A stretch of 64,000 bases of DNA from Pseudohongiella nitratireducens (GTDB lineage: Bacteria > Pseudomonadota > Gammaproteobacteria > Pseudomonadales > Pseudohongiellaceae): NCBI RefSeq assembly GCF_001642735.1, contig NZ_LWHM01000019.1, positions 1-64,000 of the forward strand, read 5' to 3'. Shown one piece after another: positions 27,817-36,885 of the stretch. Positions within the stretch are counted from its first letter, which is position 1; each line of letters begins with the position of its first letter. Both the position numbers and the translations under genes were made by a program. A model generated the notes under the pieces. That model was given only the letters and a program-made list of their open reading frames with translations, did not search any database and was not told where the DNA came from.

Positions 27817-29205
27817 ATGAACAATCGGAAACTTCCTGTCCTGGGAGGCTTGTTCCTTTCAGCGATAGTGGTGGCCTGCAGTGACGGTGGTCAATCAGCG
27901 TCTACATCTGGTACGACTACCGAATCCATGCCTGAAGCCGATCCAGCACCAGCCGTAATGGCTGCTTCAGTGGCCGTTGGCGATGTCGTTGAAACGCAAT
28001 GGGGCTCCGTGCGCGGTGAGACACTGACTGATGACGTTGTTGGTGTCTCTGCGACTATCTTTCGCGGTATTCCCTATGCGGCGCCACCGGTTGGCAATTT
28101 GCGCTGGCGTCCGCCACAACCCGCCCAACCCTGGGATGGTGTGCGTGTTGCGGTTGAGTGGCCGGATCGTTGCCCACAGGGTTCAAGCAGTATGGGCGCG
28201 GAAAATCCGATCAGTGAAGACTGTCTGTATCTGAACGTTGTCACGGATGCGGAAACTACCGAAGACAAACGGCCCGTGATGGTTTTTTTTCATGGTGGTG
28301 GTCTGACCACTGGTACGGGTAACTCGACTACGTACACGCACCCAACCCTGGCAAGCAAAGGGGTCGTGCTGGTGACGGTCAATAGCCGCCTTGGTCCGAT
28401 TGGCTATTTGTCTCACCCGGCGCTGTCTGCCGAGGATGAGAATGGCTCATCCGGCAATTACGGGACACTTGACCTGAAAGCATCGCTGGACTGGGTACAG
28501 GCCAACATCGAAGCGTTTGGTGGAGATCCTGACAATGTCACCATCTTTGGTGAGTCTGGCGGTGGTACCAAAACAATTTCGCAAATGGCAACACCGCTGG
28601 CAGAGGGGCTTTTTCATAAGGCCATCGTACAAAGCGGTTCGGCACTGACGTCACCTGAGCGTATCACCATGCTCGAAGATGCTGAAGCCAAAGGTGTGCA
28701 ACTGGCGCAAGCGCTGGGTGCATCCGGGAGCGATGATGTCCTGGCTGCCATGCGAGAGGCGAGTTGGCAAGACATTATCGCAGCCGGTGCCAGTGACGAA
28801 GTGGGTTTCCGGGCCAATGTCGTGGTTGATGGGTACGTGATTCCCGACCCGGTTTCGCAGATATTCAGCGAAGGTCGACAACATGATGTACCGTTGATTG
28901 TGGGCGCTAATGCCGGTGAGCAGGGCCTGCTGGAATACAGCGTACCGCAAATGGCCAATCTGCACAGCAGTACCGCATCCTCAGCTACCTATGTGTATAA
29001 CTTCTCGCAGGTGCCCAAGACCTGGCGGGATGAGCCCTGCGTGGCCTTCCATGGGCTGGAACTGCCTTATGTTTTCGGTTCTGTGCCTACGGGCATAGAT
29101 TCACCGACCATGATCTTCCTTTCCGGTGGTGGTGGTTGTGATTCCAATATGCCGGAAACCGATGAGGTGGATATGACGGTGGCTGACCATGCTTCCACAA
29201 TCTAG
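27817..29205 (+). CDS. Type B carboxylesterase lipoprotein, cut short by in-frame TAG
   Basis: Carboxylesterase/cholinesterase-family enzyme with a lipoprotein signal (lipobox IVVAC). It has the oxyanion HGGG in VFFHGGGLTTGTG, the nucleophile elbow FGESGGGTKT (usually GESAGG) and a His in HGLELPYVFGSVP. The frame stops at TAG 29203-29205, exactly where the family usually has Trp in a W-A-x-F-A-x-T-G-D-P motif; the same frame continues as AQFAKTGDPSVEGLIEWEP to TAA at 29359-29361, just before a terminator hairpin. TGG to TAG is the simplest explanation: 51 residues after the stop are lost. Catalytic residues precede the stop, but stability is doubtful. Confidence 0.85.
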   Translation: MNNRKLPVLGGLFLSAIVVACSDGGQSASTSGTTTESMPEADPAPAVMAASVAVGDVVETQWGSVRGETLTDDVVGVSATIFRGIPYAAPPVGNLRWRPPQPAQPWDGVRVAVEWPDRCPQGSSSMGAENPISEDCLYLNVVTDAETTEDKRPVMVFFHGGGLTTGTGNSTTYTHPTLASKGVVLVTVNSRLGPIGYLSHPALSAEDENGSSGNYGTLDLKASLDWVQANIEAFGGDPDNVTIFGESGGGTKTISQMATPLAEGLFHKAIVQSGSALTSPERITMLEDAEAKGVQLAQALGASGSDDVLAAMREASWQDIIAAGASDEVGFRANVVVDGYVIPDPVSQIFSEGRQHDVPLIVGANAGEQGLLEYSVPQMANLHSSTASSATYVYNFSQVPKTWRDEPCVAFHGLELPYVFGSVPTGIDSPTMIFLSGGGGCDSNMPETDEVDMTVADHASTI

Positions 29206-29376
29206 GCTCAGTTTGCCAAAACCGGCGATCCCAGCGTGGAAGGCTTGATCGAGTGGGAGCCTTACACGAAGAGTAACAACCGTTACCTGGATATCGGCGC
29301 TATGCTGGAAATGAGTACAGGTATTCAGGACGCTTATACGCCACCTCCAAATAGAGAATAAGGTATTCAGTGGTCT

Positions 29377-29420
29377 GCAAAAGCGATTGCCAGTATTCAA
29401 TTGCAGTCGCTTTTGCCCTT
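29377..29420 (+). terminator. Intrinsic terminator downstream of the carboxylesterase
   Basis: GCAAAAGCGATTGC (29377-29390) pairs with GCAGTCGCTTTTGC (29403-29416), one G-T wobble, loop of 12 bases, followed by CCTTTCT. It lies 16 bases after the TAA at 29361, which supports that codon as the ancestral end of the gene. Confidence 0.65.
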
Positions 29421-29482
29421 TCTAGGCTCTCTGATTACTATATGACCTCTCATTATTAGTAATAATCACAGGGAGAACTCTC

Positions 29483-29998
29483 ATGCCAACCATTCGGATG
29501 TCAACTGTGCGTGATGCCATCGCTTTGGCAAACCTGGCTGAGCAGACATTTCGTGATACTTTTGCGGATACCAATACAGCGGAAGACATGGAGTTGCACT
29601 GCAAAAACACCTACGGCCTGGATATCCAGTTAGAAGAAATTAAAAATCCCAGTATTATTACCTTGGTAGCAGAAGAAAGTAGTCAGCTTATCGCCTATGC
29701 GCAAGTTCGCTGGGCCGATGTGGAGTCTTGTGTGAGTGGCTCTTCTCCTGGTGAAATTCATCGCTTGTATGTTGATCGAAACTGGCATGGCAAGGGTCTT
29801 GCTCTAACATTGATGGATGTTTGCCTGAACACATTAAAGGAACATGGCTCTGACGTTGCCTGGCTAGGTGTTTGGGAACATAACCCCAGGGCTATGGCCT
29901 TTTATCGTAAATTTGGTTTTGAAGAAGTCGGCGATCACGTTTTCCCCGTTGGTAATGACCTGCAAAGAGATGTCATTATGATGAGGCCGTTAGGATAA
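29483..29998 (+). CDS. GNAT family N-acetyltransferase
   Basis: A 171-residue acetyl-CoA-dependent N-acetyltransferase. The fold is visible: IRMSTVRDAIALANLAEQTF at the start, the central AYAQVRWADVE strand, the acetyl-CoA loop DRNWHGKGLALTLMD (R/Q-x-x-G-x-G/A form) and the closing LGVWEHNPRAMAFYRKFGFE. The length is normal. The substrate could be an amine, peptide or small molecule. CAGGGAG precedes the start. Confidence 0.9.
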   Translation: MPTIRMSTVRDAIALANLAEQTFRDTFADTNTAEDMELHCKNTYGLDIQLEEIKNPSIITLVAEESSQLIAYAQVRWADVESCVSGSSPGEIHRLYVDRNWHGKGLALTLMDVCLNTLKEHGSDVAWLGVWEHNPRAMAFYRKFGFEEVGDHVFPVGNDLQRDVIMMRPLG

Positions 29999-30038
29999 AA
30001 ACCTGGTTATTGTTTCTAGAGAATTAGCAGAGAATCAT

Positions 30039-30806
30039 ATGAATAAAGTGGTACTGGTAACAGGCGCTTCGTCCGGGATAGGTGAAGCCGTCGCTCGGAA
30101 ATTTGCTGAAAATGGGTTTGCTGTCATTCTGGCTGCCCGAAGTGAAGACAAACTGGCGGCATTGGCTGAATCGCTGAAACCGGTAACCGAGGTTTATGCG
30201 GCTCGCCTGGATGTCAGTGACAGCAATTCGATTGATGTTTTTTTTGATAGCCTGCCTGATGCTTTTCAGCACATTGATGTGCTCGTCAACAATGCGGGCC
30301 TGGCACTGGGACTGGAGCCCGCTCACGAAGCCCATCTGGATGACTGGGAAACCATGGTGCAGACCAATATCATGGGGCTGCTCAGGGTGACCCGCCGGGT
30401 GTTACCAGGTATGGTTGAACGCAAAACGGGGCATGTCATCAATATTGGTTCAACAGCAGGTAACTGGCCCTATCCGGGTGGTAATGCTTACGGAGCCACC
30501 AAGGCATTTGTGCAGCAGTTTTCCCGGGGACTGCGTGCCGACCTGCGGGGTAAGCCCATACGCGTATCCAACATCGAACCAGGCATGTGTGAAACAAATT
30601 TCTCCAATGTCCGTTTCAAGTGGGATACGGAAAAGGCCAGTCAGGTCTATCAGGGCACGCAACCCTTGAGTGCCCAGGACATTGCCGAGACGGTATTCTG
30701 GGTGAATTCGATGCCCCCGCACGTTAATGTGAATACCCTGGAGCTGATGCCGGTTTGCCAGACCTGGGGACCGTTCTCGATCAGCCGTGATATGGAGTGT
30801 GAGTAA
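30039..30806 (+). CDS. YdfG-like NADP-dependent SDR
   Basis: A 255-residue short-chain dehydrogenase. It has GASSGIG (9-15), AARSEDKL favouring NADP(H), NNAG at 84-87, catalytic S138, Y151 and K155 (YGATK), and the PG motif IEPGMCETNFSNVRF. Along its length it resembles the E. coli YdfG group, which reduces 3-hydroxy acids such as L-allo-threonine and malonic semialdehyde. It ends two bases before the methyltransferase gene begins, so both are probably one operon. Confidence 0.88.
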   Translation: MNKVVLVTGASSGIGEAVARKFAENGFAVILAARSEDKLAALAESLKPVTEVYAARLDVSDSNSIDVFFDSLPDAFQHIDVLVNNAGLALGLEPAHEAHLDDWETMVQTNIMGLLRVTRRVLPGMVERKTGHVINIGSTAGNWPYPGGNAYGATKAFVQQFSRGLRADLRGKPIRVSNIEPGMCETNFSNVRFKWDTEKASQVYQGTQPLSAQDIAETVFWVNSMPPHVNVNTLELMPVCQTWGPFSISRDMECE

Positions 30807-30808
30807 CA

Positions 30809-31444
30809 ATGGAAGCACAATTCTGGCAGGATAAGTGGCAGAAAAACGAAATTGGATTTCACGAACCGGACGTTAATCCTTTGTTGGTGGAGCACATTTC
30901 TGCACTGGGTCTGGAGCCGGGCGATCGGATATTTTTGCCGTTATGTGGGAAGACACTGGATATAGCCTGGTTGTTATCCCAGGGTTACCGGGTTGTTGGT
31001 GTTGAGCTGGTTGAACTGGCAATCGAGCAGTTATTTGCTGAACTGGAACTTGAGCCAGATATTTCCAGAGCTGGGACATTATTGTGCTATCAGGCACCAG
31101 GCATTGATATCTATGTCGGTGACCTGTTTGACTTGAGCGTGGACGAGTTGGGAACTGTGGATGCTGTCTATGACCGGGCGGCGTTCGTGGCATTGCCTCC
31201 AGAAATGCGCGCATCATACGCGAAGAAAATGACAGAGGTGACCCACAGCGCCGATCAATTGTTGATTACCTTTGAATATGATCAGAGCCTGATGAGTGGG
31301 CCGCCTTTTTCTTCCACCCATTCAGATGTCGAGAATAGCTACCAGCCAGCTTATCAGTTGACATTGCTGAGTGAGGGAGAAATGCCGGGGGGGCTGAAAG
31401 GGCATCCGGCCGATGAATTTGTCTGGTTGCTGCGGCAGGAATGA
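30809..31444 (+). CDS. tpm: Thiopurine S-methyltransferase
   Basis: SAM-dependent methyltransferase of the bacterial Tpm family, which in characterised members methylates thiopurines and can volatilise selenium and tellurium compounds. The typical start FWQDKWQKNEIGFHEPDVNP is present, followed by motif I FLPLCGKTLDIAWL, VVGVELVELAIEQL, and DAVYDRAAFVALPPEMR. At 211 residues it has the usual length. It follows the SDR gene after only two bases. Confidence 0.93.
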   Translation: MEAQFWQDKWQKNEIGFHEPDVNPLLVEHISALGLEPGDRIFLPLCGKTLDIAWLLSQGYRVVGVELVELAIEQLFAELELEPDISRAGTLLCYQAPGIDIYVGDLFDLSVDELGTVDAVYDRAAFVALPPEMRASYAKKMTEVTHSADQLLITFEYDQSLMSGPPFSSTHSDVENSYQPAYQLTLLSEGEMPGGLKGHPADEFVWLLRQE

Positions 31445-31490
31445 TTCCCCATAAAACAGGTGCGACAGTTACTATATAGGGGGAATCATT
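31440..31490. repeat. 11-bp inverted repeat at the end of tpm
   Basis: AATGATTCCCC at 31440-31450 and GGGGAATCATT at 31480-31490 are perfect inverted copies separated by 29 bases. The left arm overlaps the tpm stop codon. It could be a transcript-end stem or the edge of a small element. Confidence 0.45.
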
Positions 31491-32017
31491 GCTTGGGTGA
31501 TGGGCTTTATACAACAGATCTGGAGTCATATTGTTTTTAGTGATTATAAAAATAAATCTAGTGAATAATTTTATCGAGTACCGTCGTACGGGTTGTTGAG
31601 GTATGTCGATATGAGCTGTCGCCAACCAGGTTGGTCGCCAATCGCGAGAATCCCTCTATTTAGCCTGTTCTGGTCGACAAATGAGGACAAAATTAGCTAT
31701 TTAACCCTCGAAGTAATTATTGGTAATGAAAACAATTCCTATCTGTTCGGGTTGCCTCAGAGCCAGCGATAGCTTATGCTGGCCAAGGTTAAATCCGGGT
31801 CAAAAATGCGCCCGGTGGCTTGTAGAGCACATATCTGTTTATTCAGCGAGTATTCAGTTTGCTGGGAGTAAGTTGAATGAAACTTAGCTACCTGCAAGTG
31901 AGAGTGAAGCTCGCAGAATCGTTGAATGACATAATAAAAAGAATTTCCGACGGCCGGATTGTATGCCGATCAAGAGATACATAAGTATAACTAAGACCTG
32001 AATTCAGGGAGTTAAGA
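31491..32017. other. Non-coding gap before the PQQ-dehydrogenase operon
   Basis: More than 500 bases without a credible gene. It holds two short stems, GCCAGC/GCTGGC at 31762-31783 and CCGGG/CCCGG soon after, which could belong to a leader RNA. No riboswitch or small RNA I know was recognised. The operon start is preceded by CAGGGAG. Confidence 0.35.
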
Positions 32018-33943
32018 ATGATAAGAAGTAAATACTCATTAAAGATGCTGGCCCTCAGTGCCGGTATTCTGGCTGCTGCCCCCTCCGCCTGGGCGCAGCA
32101 TGGTACCTCCGTAGCGGAAGGGGACTGGCCTGATTACAACGGCAATATGGCCGCTCAGCGCTATTCACCGCTCGACCAGATTAATGCAGATAACGTAGAT
32201 GACCTGCAACTGGCTTTCGAATTTGATACGCGTCACTTTGGCTCCCAGCAAGAATTTACTGCGACTTTTACACCGCTTGAAGTTGACGGTGTTCTGTACA
32301 CTACGATTGGTGCACAGCGTGACGTAATAGCTTTGGACGCAACGACTGGCCAGCAACTTTGGCAGTGGCGCGCACAGGAAGGCGAGCGATTCGATAACGC
32401 ACCGCGTAAAGGTTCCGGCCGTGGCCTGGCAATCTGGCGTGATGGTGACGAGGCCCGAATCCTGGTGATCACACCGGGTTTCTACCTGGTGTCTCTGGAT
32501 GCCAAGACTGGTTTGCCTGACCCTGAGTTCGGTGACAATGGTCGTATCGATATGCAACAGGGCCTTCGTTTAGGCATCGGTCGTGATGATCTGGATATCG
32601 GTTCATCCATGCCTCCATTTGTCATGAATGACGTGGTTGTGGTTGGTCCGGCGATGGCTGTTTCCATGCGTCCACCTTCAGCTTCCAACGTGAAGGGTGA
32701 TGTACGTGCTTATGACGTGCGTACCGGTGAGCATATCTGGACATTCCAGACCATTCCTTCTCCTGGTGATTTCGGTTATGACACCTGGACTGCAGAAGGT
32801 GCAGAGATTACAGGTAACGCTGGTGTATGGGCGCCGATGTCAGGCGATCCGGAGCTGGGCATGGTTTATCTGCCAGTAGAGTCTGCGACGGGTGACCGTT
32901 TCGGTGGTGATCGTCCTGGTAATAACCTGTTCTCCACATCACTGGTTGCCGTTGATGTTGAAACCGGCGAACGTGAGTGGCACTACCAGATCATTCACCA
33001 CGATATCTGGGACTGGGATAACCCGGCAGCACCGATTCTTGCTGATCTGCCAAATGGCCGTAAAGTGGTCATGCAGGTCACTAAACAGTCGTTTGTTTAC
33101 ACCTTCGATCGTGAAACCGGTGAGCCAATCTGGGAAATTGAAGAGCTTCCCGTACCGGCAGGCGACGTGCCTGGCGAATGGTACGCGCCAACTCAGCCTT
33201 TCCCGACCAAGCCTGCAGCATTTGATCGTCAGGGCGTCAGTGAAGATGATCTGAATGACCTGACTCCAGAGATCAAGGAAGCTGCCCTGGAAGCTATTGA
33301 GCCTTTCCGTCTGGCGGATAACCTGTACTCGCCACCTTCACTGAAAGATGCTGAAGACGGCACCATGGGTACTCTGGCATTGCCTTCAGCAACCGGTGGT
33401 GCGAACTGGGAAGGTGCTGCGCTGGATCCTGAAACAGGCATGCTTTACGTACCGTCGCGTACGGTAGCGACAGTGCTTTCGGTAGATAAGGATCAGCGCT
33501 CCTCTGTTGATTTCAGCATGGCACTGGGTGTTCGTGTGCCACGTGCGATGGGTCTGCCTATCATCAAGCCACCGTATGGTCGTATCACAGCGATCGACAT
33601 GAACGATGGTGAGCACGAGTGGATGATGGCGAATGCGGATACACCCGACTGGATTGCCAATAACCCGGCGCTGGAAGGTGTTGACGTACCAAGAACCGGT
33701 GTTGAAACCCGTTCAGGTCTGCTGTTAACCAAAACCTTGCTGTTTGCCGGCGAAGGTGTTGGCGGTGGCCCAATGTTCCGTGCTCACGATAAGGAAACCG
33801 GTGAGATCGTGCACGAGTTAGAACTGCCAGGTACGCAGACTGGTCAACCATTTACCTATGAGCATGACGGCAAGCAGTACATAGGCATGGTGGTCAGTCC
33901 ACAGGGACAGCCTGCTAAACTGGTTGTATACACGCTTCCCTAA
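32018..33943 (+). CDS. PQQ-dependent dehydrogenase, periplasmic
   Basis: A 641-residue quinoprotein with a signal peptide (MLALSAGILAAAPSAWAQ). The eight-bladed propeller is marked by DWPDYNGNMAAQRYSPLDQI at the start and repeated tryptophan-docking motifs such as ALDATTGQQLWQW, AYDVRTGEHIWTF, DVETGEREWHYQ, TFDRETGEPIWEI and AIDMNDGEHEWMM. HHDIWDWDNPAAP near the active site and GGANWEGAALDPETGMLYVP are typical of the glucose/quinate-type group. No cytochrome c domain (no CxxCH) and no membrane anchor, so electrons must go to a separate carrier. Two YceI proteins follow in the same operon. Substrate unknown; an alcohol or polyol is likely. Confidence 0.88.
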   Translation: MIRSKYSLKMLALSAGILAAAPSAWAQHGTSVAEGDWPDYNGNMAAQRYSPLDQINADNVDDLQLAFEFDTRHFGSQQEFTATFTPLEVDGVLYTTIGAQRDVIALDATTGQQLWQWRAQEGERFDNAPRKGSGRGLAIWRDGDEARILVITPGFYLVSLDAKTGLPDPEFGDNGRIDMQQGLRLGIGRDDLDIGSSMPPFVMNDVVVVGPAMAVSMRPPSASNVKGDVRAYDVRTGEHIWTFQTIPSPGDFGYDTWTAEGAEITGNAGVWAPMSGDPELGMVYLPVESATGDRFGGDRPGNNLFSTSLVAVDVETGEREWHYQIIHHDIWDWDNPAAPILADLPNGRKVVMQVTKQSFVYTFDRETGEPIWEIEELPVPAGDVPGEWYAPTQPFPTKPAAFDRQGVSEDDLNDLTPEIKEAALEAIEPFRLADNLYSPPSLKDAEDGTMGTLALPSATGGANWEGAALDPETGMLYVPSRTVATVLSVDKDQRSSVDFSMALGVRVPRAMGLPIIKPPYGRITAIDMNDGEHEWMMANADTPDWIANNPALEGVDVPRTGVETRSGLLLTKTLLFAGEGVGGGPMFRAHDKETGEIVHELELPGTQTGQPFTYEHDGKQYIGMVVSPQGQPAKLVVYTLP

Positions 33944-33970
33944 CAGATAGTTTCAGGAGTATAGATTCAC

Positions 33971-34537
33971 ATGCGTAAATCGTTTTACCGAGCGGCCCTG
34001 GCGCCGCTCCTGCTGCTCGGCAGCGTAAGCACAACTCAAGCAGCCACCTGGGTCATCGACCCAGAGGGCTCTGAGGTTGTATTCAGCTACACTTACTCTG
34101 GTACGCCTTACTCTGGTAAGTTCGTTAACATCGATGCCACGTTTGAAATTGACCCGACCAGTCCGGCAGATTGCCAGATTGACGTGACGATTCCGATCGA
34201 AGACATGGCGATTGATGACGAAGAAACCAAGAGCTACCTGCTGGATATCGAGCTGTTCGACGTGGGCCGTTTCCCGACTGCGACGTTCACTGCTGATTCC
34301 TGTGAAATGGAATCCATGAACGAGTTTGTTGCCGATGGTCAGTTGACCATTCGTGACCAGACACATCCGCTGCGTTTCCCGTTCACGCTGAACATTGAAG
34401 ACAACCGCTTCAACCTGACCAGCGAAGTGACTATCCAGCGTCTGGACTACGGTGTGGGCCAGGGCTATTTTGCTAACACGTCAGCGATCCCGAATGAGAT
34501 CAATGTCGCTGTCGATGTATACGCCGAAATGCAGTAA
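33971..34537 (+). CDS. YceI family periplasmic protein
   Basis: A 188-residue exported YceI-like beta-barrel protein, the family that binds long isoprenoid or polyprenyl chains. The signal peptide is RAALAPLLLLGSVSTTQAAT. The family opening WVIDPEGSEVVFSYTYSGTP, the middle FDVGRFPTATFTADS and the TIRDQTHPLRFPFTL strand are clear. Cys residues in DCQI and DSCEM might pair. It starts 27 bases after the dehydrogenase stop, with CAGGAG before the ATG. A role in handling quinones or isoprenoid carriers for the dehydrogenase is inference. Confidence 0.9.
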   Translation: MRKSFYRAALAPLLLLGSVSTTQAATWVIDPEGSEVVFSYTYSGTPYSGKFVNIDATFEIDPTSPADCQIDVTIPIEDMAIDDEETKSYLLDIELFDVGRFPTATFTADSCEMESMNEFVADGQLTIRDQTHPLRFPFTLNIEDNRFNLTSEVTIQRLDYGVGQGYFANTSAIPNEINVAVDVYAEMQ

Positions 34538-34570
34538 GCCAGCGGCGATTACGATTTAAGGTAAAAGATA

Positions 34571-35218
34571 ATGATGACAACAATGTTTCGTAAATACCGT
34601 TCAGCAGCCATGCTGCTGGCCGGTTCCGCTTTGCTGGTTTCCTGTGACCGCCTGGTATCTCCTGACTTCAACACAGAAGTGGCTGAGCTGCGTGGTGGTG
34701 CCTACACACTGGATAAAGATCACGCATCCCTGGTCTGGAAGATCAGCCACCTGGGTTTCTCAACCTACGTTGGTCGCTTCAATGACTTCGATGCCACGCT
34801 GGATTTTGATCCGGAAAACGTTGAAAACTCCAGCCTGGAAGTGATTGTCGATACCACGTCAATTGATGTTAACAATCCAGAGTTTGCACAAGACCTGCAG
34901 GGTGATGACTGGTTTGATGTGGCTAACTTCCCACAAGCCATCTTCCGTACTACCAGCTTCGTAGAAGCGGTAGACGAAGATACGTTTGTGTTTGAAGGCG
35001 ACCTGACATTGCTGGGCAATACTGGCCCGGTACAAATGACAGTCGACTTCAACGGTGGTGGCCGTAACTTCCTGACACGTCGCTATACACTGGGTTTCGC
35101 GGCTAACGCCACGTTCAACCGTTCAGACTTCGGTCTGGATAACATGGTTGCCTTTGGTGTGGGTGATGAAATCGAACTCAATATAAACGTTGAGTTCCAG
35201 GAAAGTTCTGACGAGTAA
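34571..35218 (+). CDS. YceI family lipoprotein
   Basis: A second YceI-domain protein, 215 residues, with a lipoprotein signal (AAMLLAGSALLVSC, lipobox LVSC), so it is likely anchored in the envelope. The domain runs from YTLDKDHASLVWKISHLGFS through DWFDVANFPQAIFRTTSFV, LTLLGNTGPVQMTVDFNGGG and the closing GDEIELNINVEF. It is only loosely similar to the preceding paralogue; an anchored and a soluble form together would suit a hand-off system, which is inference. It ends the operon, ahead of a strong terminator. Confidence 0.9.
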   Translation: MMTTMFRKYRSAAMLLAGSALLVSCDRLVSPDFNTEVAELRGGAYTLDKDHASLVWKISHLGFSTYVGRFNDFDATLDFDPENVENSSLEVIVDTTSIDVNNPEFAQDLQGDDWFDVANFPQAIFRTTSFVEAVDEDTFVFEGDLTLLGNTGPVQMTVDFNGGGRNFLTRRYTLGFAANATFNRSDFGLDNMVAFGVGDEIELNINVEFQESSDE

Positions 35219-35260
35219 TCCCGTCCTGGCTGCTTGATATACCAAGTGCTTAGCCAAATA

Positions 35261-35290
35261 AAAAGCCCCGCAATTTAGCGGGGCTTTTTT
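35261..35290 (+). terminator. Strong intrinsic terminator after the PQQ/YceI operon
   Basis: AAAAGCCCCGC (35261-35271) pairs with GCGGGGCTTTTTT (35278-35290) across a six-base loop. The symmetric A and T runs would let it stop transcripts from both sides, suiting the convergent esterase gene. Confidence 0.93.
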
Positions 35291-35337
35291 GTGTCTTATT
35301 AGTATTTATTTATGCTGTGCTTAATCGTATCAGTCGA

Positions 35338-36204
35338 TTAAGGCTTCGGATGCTCATAGAGCCACTCAACCAGCTGTGCACCATAAGTATCAGATACGGT
35401 TGGCACGTGTGTTCCCGCCGTAATGGACCACAACTCAACCGCTCCACCAGGCTTGCAGCCTGCTTTGAAAGACAGAACGCCGGTTTCATGACCAGGAAGG
35501 CTGGCATCCAGGTCGCGACGCTCACGCCCTTTACCCTGGGCTTCGCAACCATTGTAAGCAGCCCATCGCTGAACAGTGCCGACAGCACTGGGATAGCGGT
35601 TGCCCTGGATTTCGGCACCCTGGTAACGAATGGTTTCATCGGCAGTGCCATGAATTTGCAGGATGTTTACCGGATTGGCTGGCGCAGTACGTTGCTCCAG
35701 GTGATTGGCACCTGCCAGGCTGACGATAGCGGCAATCTTGTCGGAATGTTCATAAGCCATGCGGTAGGACATAAAGCCGCCGTTAGAGTGGCCTATCAGG
35801 TAAATGCGTCGAGGGTCGACGTTATATTCGCCTTCCATCTCTTCAATGACAGAGCGTAGATAGGCGCTATCATCAATATCCGTGCTGAAGAAATTGCAGC
35901 AGGCGTCTGAGGCATTCCAGTATGGGTTTTCATCTCCGCCTGGTTCGCGCATGCCATTCGGTGCGACCAGCAGGAAATCATAATCATCAGCGATGGCGCT
36001 CAGCCCCATGTAACGGTCAGAAATGGGCCCGCTGGATGTGTAGCCATGCAGCAGCACGATTAACGGTGCAGGTGTGTTGTCACTGTAATCATCTGGCACT
36101 GTGACTGGCAATTCACCCCGTCCAAGGTCAATGGATTGTGCGTGAGAAAAGGCGGTGAGCAGACTAAGGCCTGCTGTGAGGGCGGTTTTGCTAAGCCAGT
36201 GCAT
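35338..36204 (-). CDS. Secreted PHB-depolymerase-like esterase (CE1 type)
   Basis: A 288-residue exported esterase of the PHB depolymerase/feruloyl esterase group (LpqC-like). The signal peptide is TALTAGLSLLTAFSHAQ. Motifs are LIVLLHGYTSSG, the WNASDACC stretch with paired cysteines, DSAYLRSVIEEM, the nucleophile GHSNGGF (S140), the acid in QIHGTADETI and a C-terminal His in TAGTHVPT. The substrate may be a polyester, acetylated polysaccharide or feruloyl ester; the sequence does not decide. Confidence 0.87.
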   Translation of the reverse strand: MHWLSKTALTAGLSLLTAFSHAQSIDLGRGELPVTVPDDYSDNTPAPLIVLLHGYTSSGPISDRYMGLSAIADDYDFLLVAPNGMREPGGDENPYWNASDACCNFFSTDIDDSAYLRSVIEEMEGEYNVDPRRIYLIGHSNGGFMSYRMAYEHSDKIAAIVSLAGANHLEQRTAPANPVNILQIHGTADETIRYQGAEIQGNRYPSAVGTVQRWAAYNGCEAQGKGRERRDLDASLPGHETGVLSFKAGCKPGGAVELWSITAGTHVPTVSDTYGAQLVEWLYEHPKP

Positions 36205-36351
36205 ACGGTGAACTCCTGTTCATTATCATTATGAAGACGTTCATCTATAGCACTCGCCACCTCGTACCGTCAATGCGGTGGCGTTGTGTGGTGTCATTCA
36301 CGAGGTAAACGAGGTGTCTTGCGTTACTGCGTTACAGAAGAGGGCTTGGCC

Positions 36352-36828
36352 TTATTTGTTGAGCCGTTTTTCAATTTCCCGTTTTTCCCAGGCGCTGGAG
36401 AAGAGGCTGCTGGTCTCAAATACATGCATGGCATGCATGATGACGCCGATCCCCCAGCCGATGGCTGTCCATTTAACCCATAGATAACCCGGGTTGCTTA
36501 TCAGGTTAACGATGAGTAAAAAGCTTAGGGTGACAACATAGGTAAACAGATGCATATAGAACTCCTTGAGTTCTTTTACCTGCTTACGGGCTTCCTGTTC
36601 CTCAACGCTGGGTGAAGATGAGCTGTCTGGTATCTGACCTGTCATATCCGAATCCTTTTTCAGTTCGTTGATATCCACTTCAAATACCGCAGCGAGAGAT
36701 TTAAGGCTTTCCATCCCGCATGGCTGGCCGCGTTCTACCCGCTGAATGGTTCGCACGCTCAAGCCACTGAATTCTGCCAGCTGTTCCTGAGACCAGCCGC
36801 GTACCATCCGTAAGTTGCGAATTTCCAT
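36352..36828 (-). CDS. XRE-type regulator fused to a 2TM domain
   Basis: A 158-residue protein: an XRE helix-turn-helix (EIRNLRMVRGWSQEQLAEFS, LSVRTIQRVERGQPCGMES) in the first 60 residues, a linker rich in Ser and Glu, then a 2TM domain (two hydrophobic helices at about 88-108 and 117-135, with VKELKEFYMHLFTYVVTLSF before them). This makes it a membrane-attached DNA-binding protein. The ATG follows GCAGGAG. Three 11-bp direct repeats 58-90 bases upstream of the start are likely its own operator. Confidence 0.85.
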   Translation of the reverse strand: MEIRNLRMVRGWSQEQLAEFSGLSVRTIQRVERGQPCGMESLKSLAAVFEVDINELKKDSDMTGQIPDSSSSPSVEEQEARKQVKELKEFYMHLFTYVVTLSFLLIVNLISNPGYLWVKWTAIGWGIGVIMHAMHVFETSSLFSSAWEKREIEKRLNK

Positions 36829-36885
36829 GATTTTCTCTCCTGCGGTATGCCTGTGAACGATGACAAAACATGGGTCGAAAAAGAA

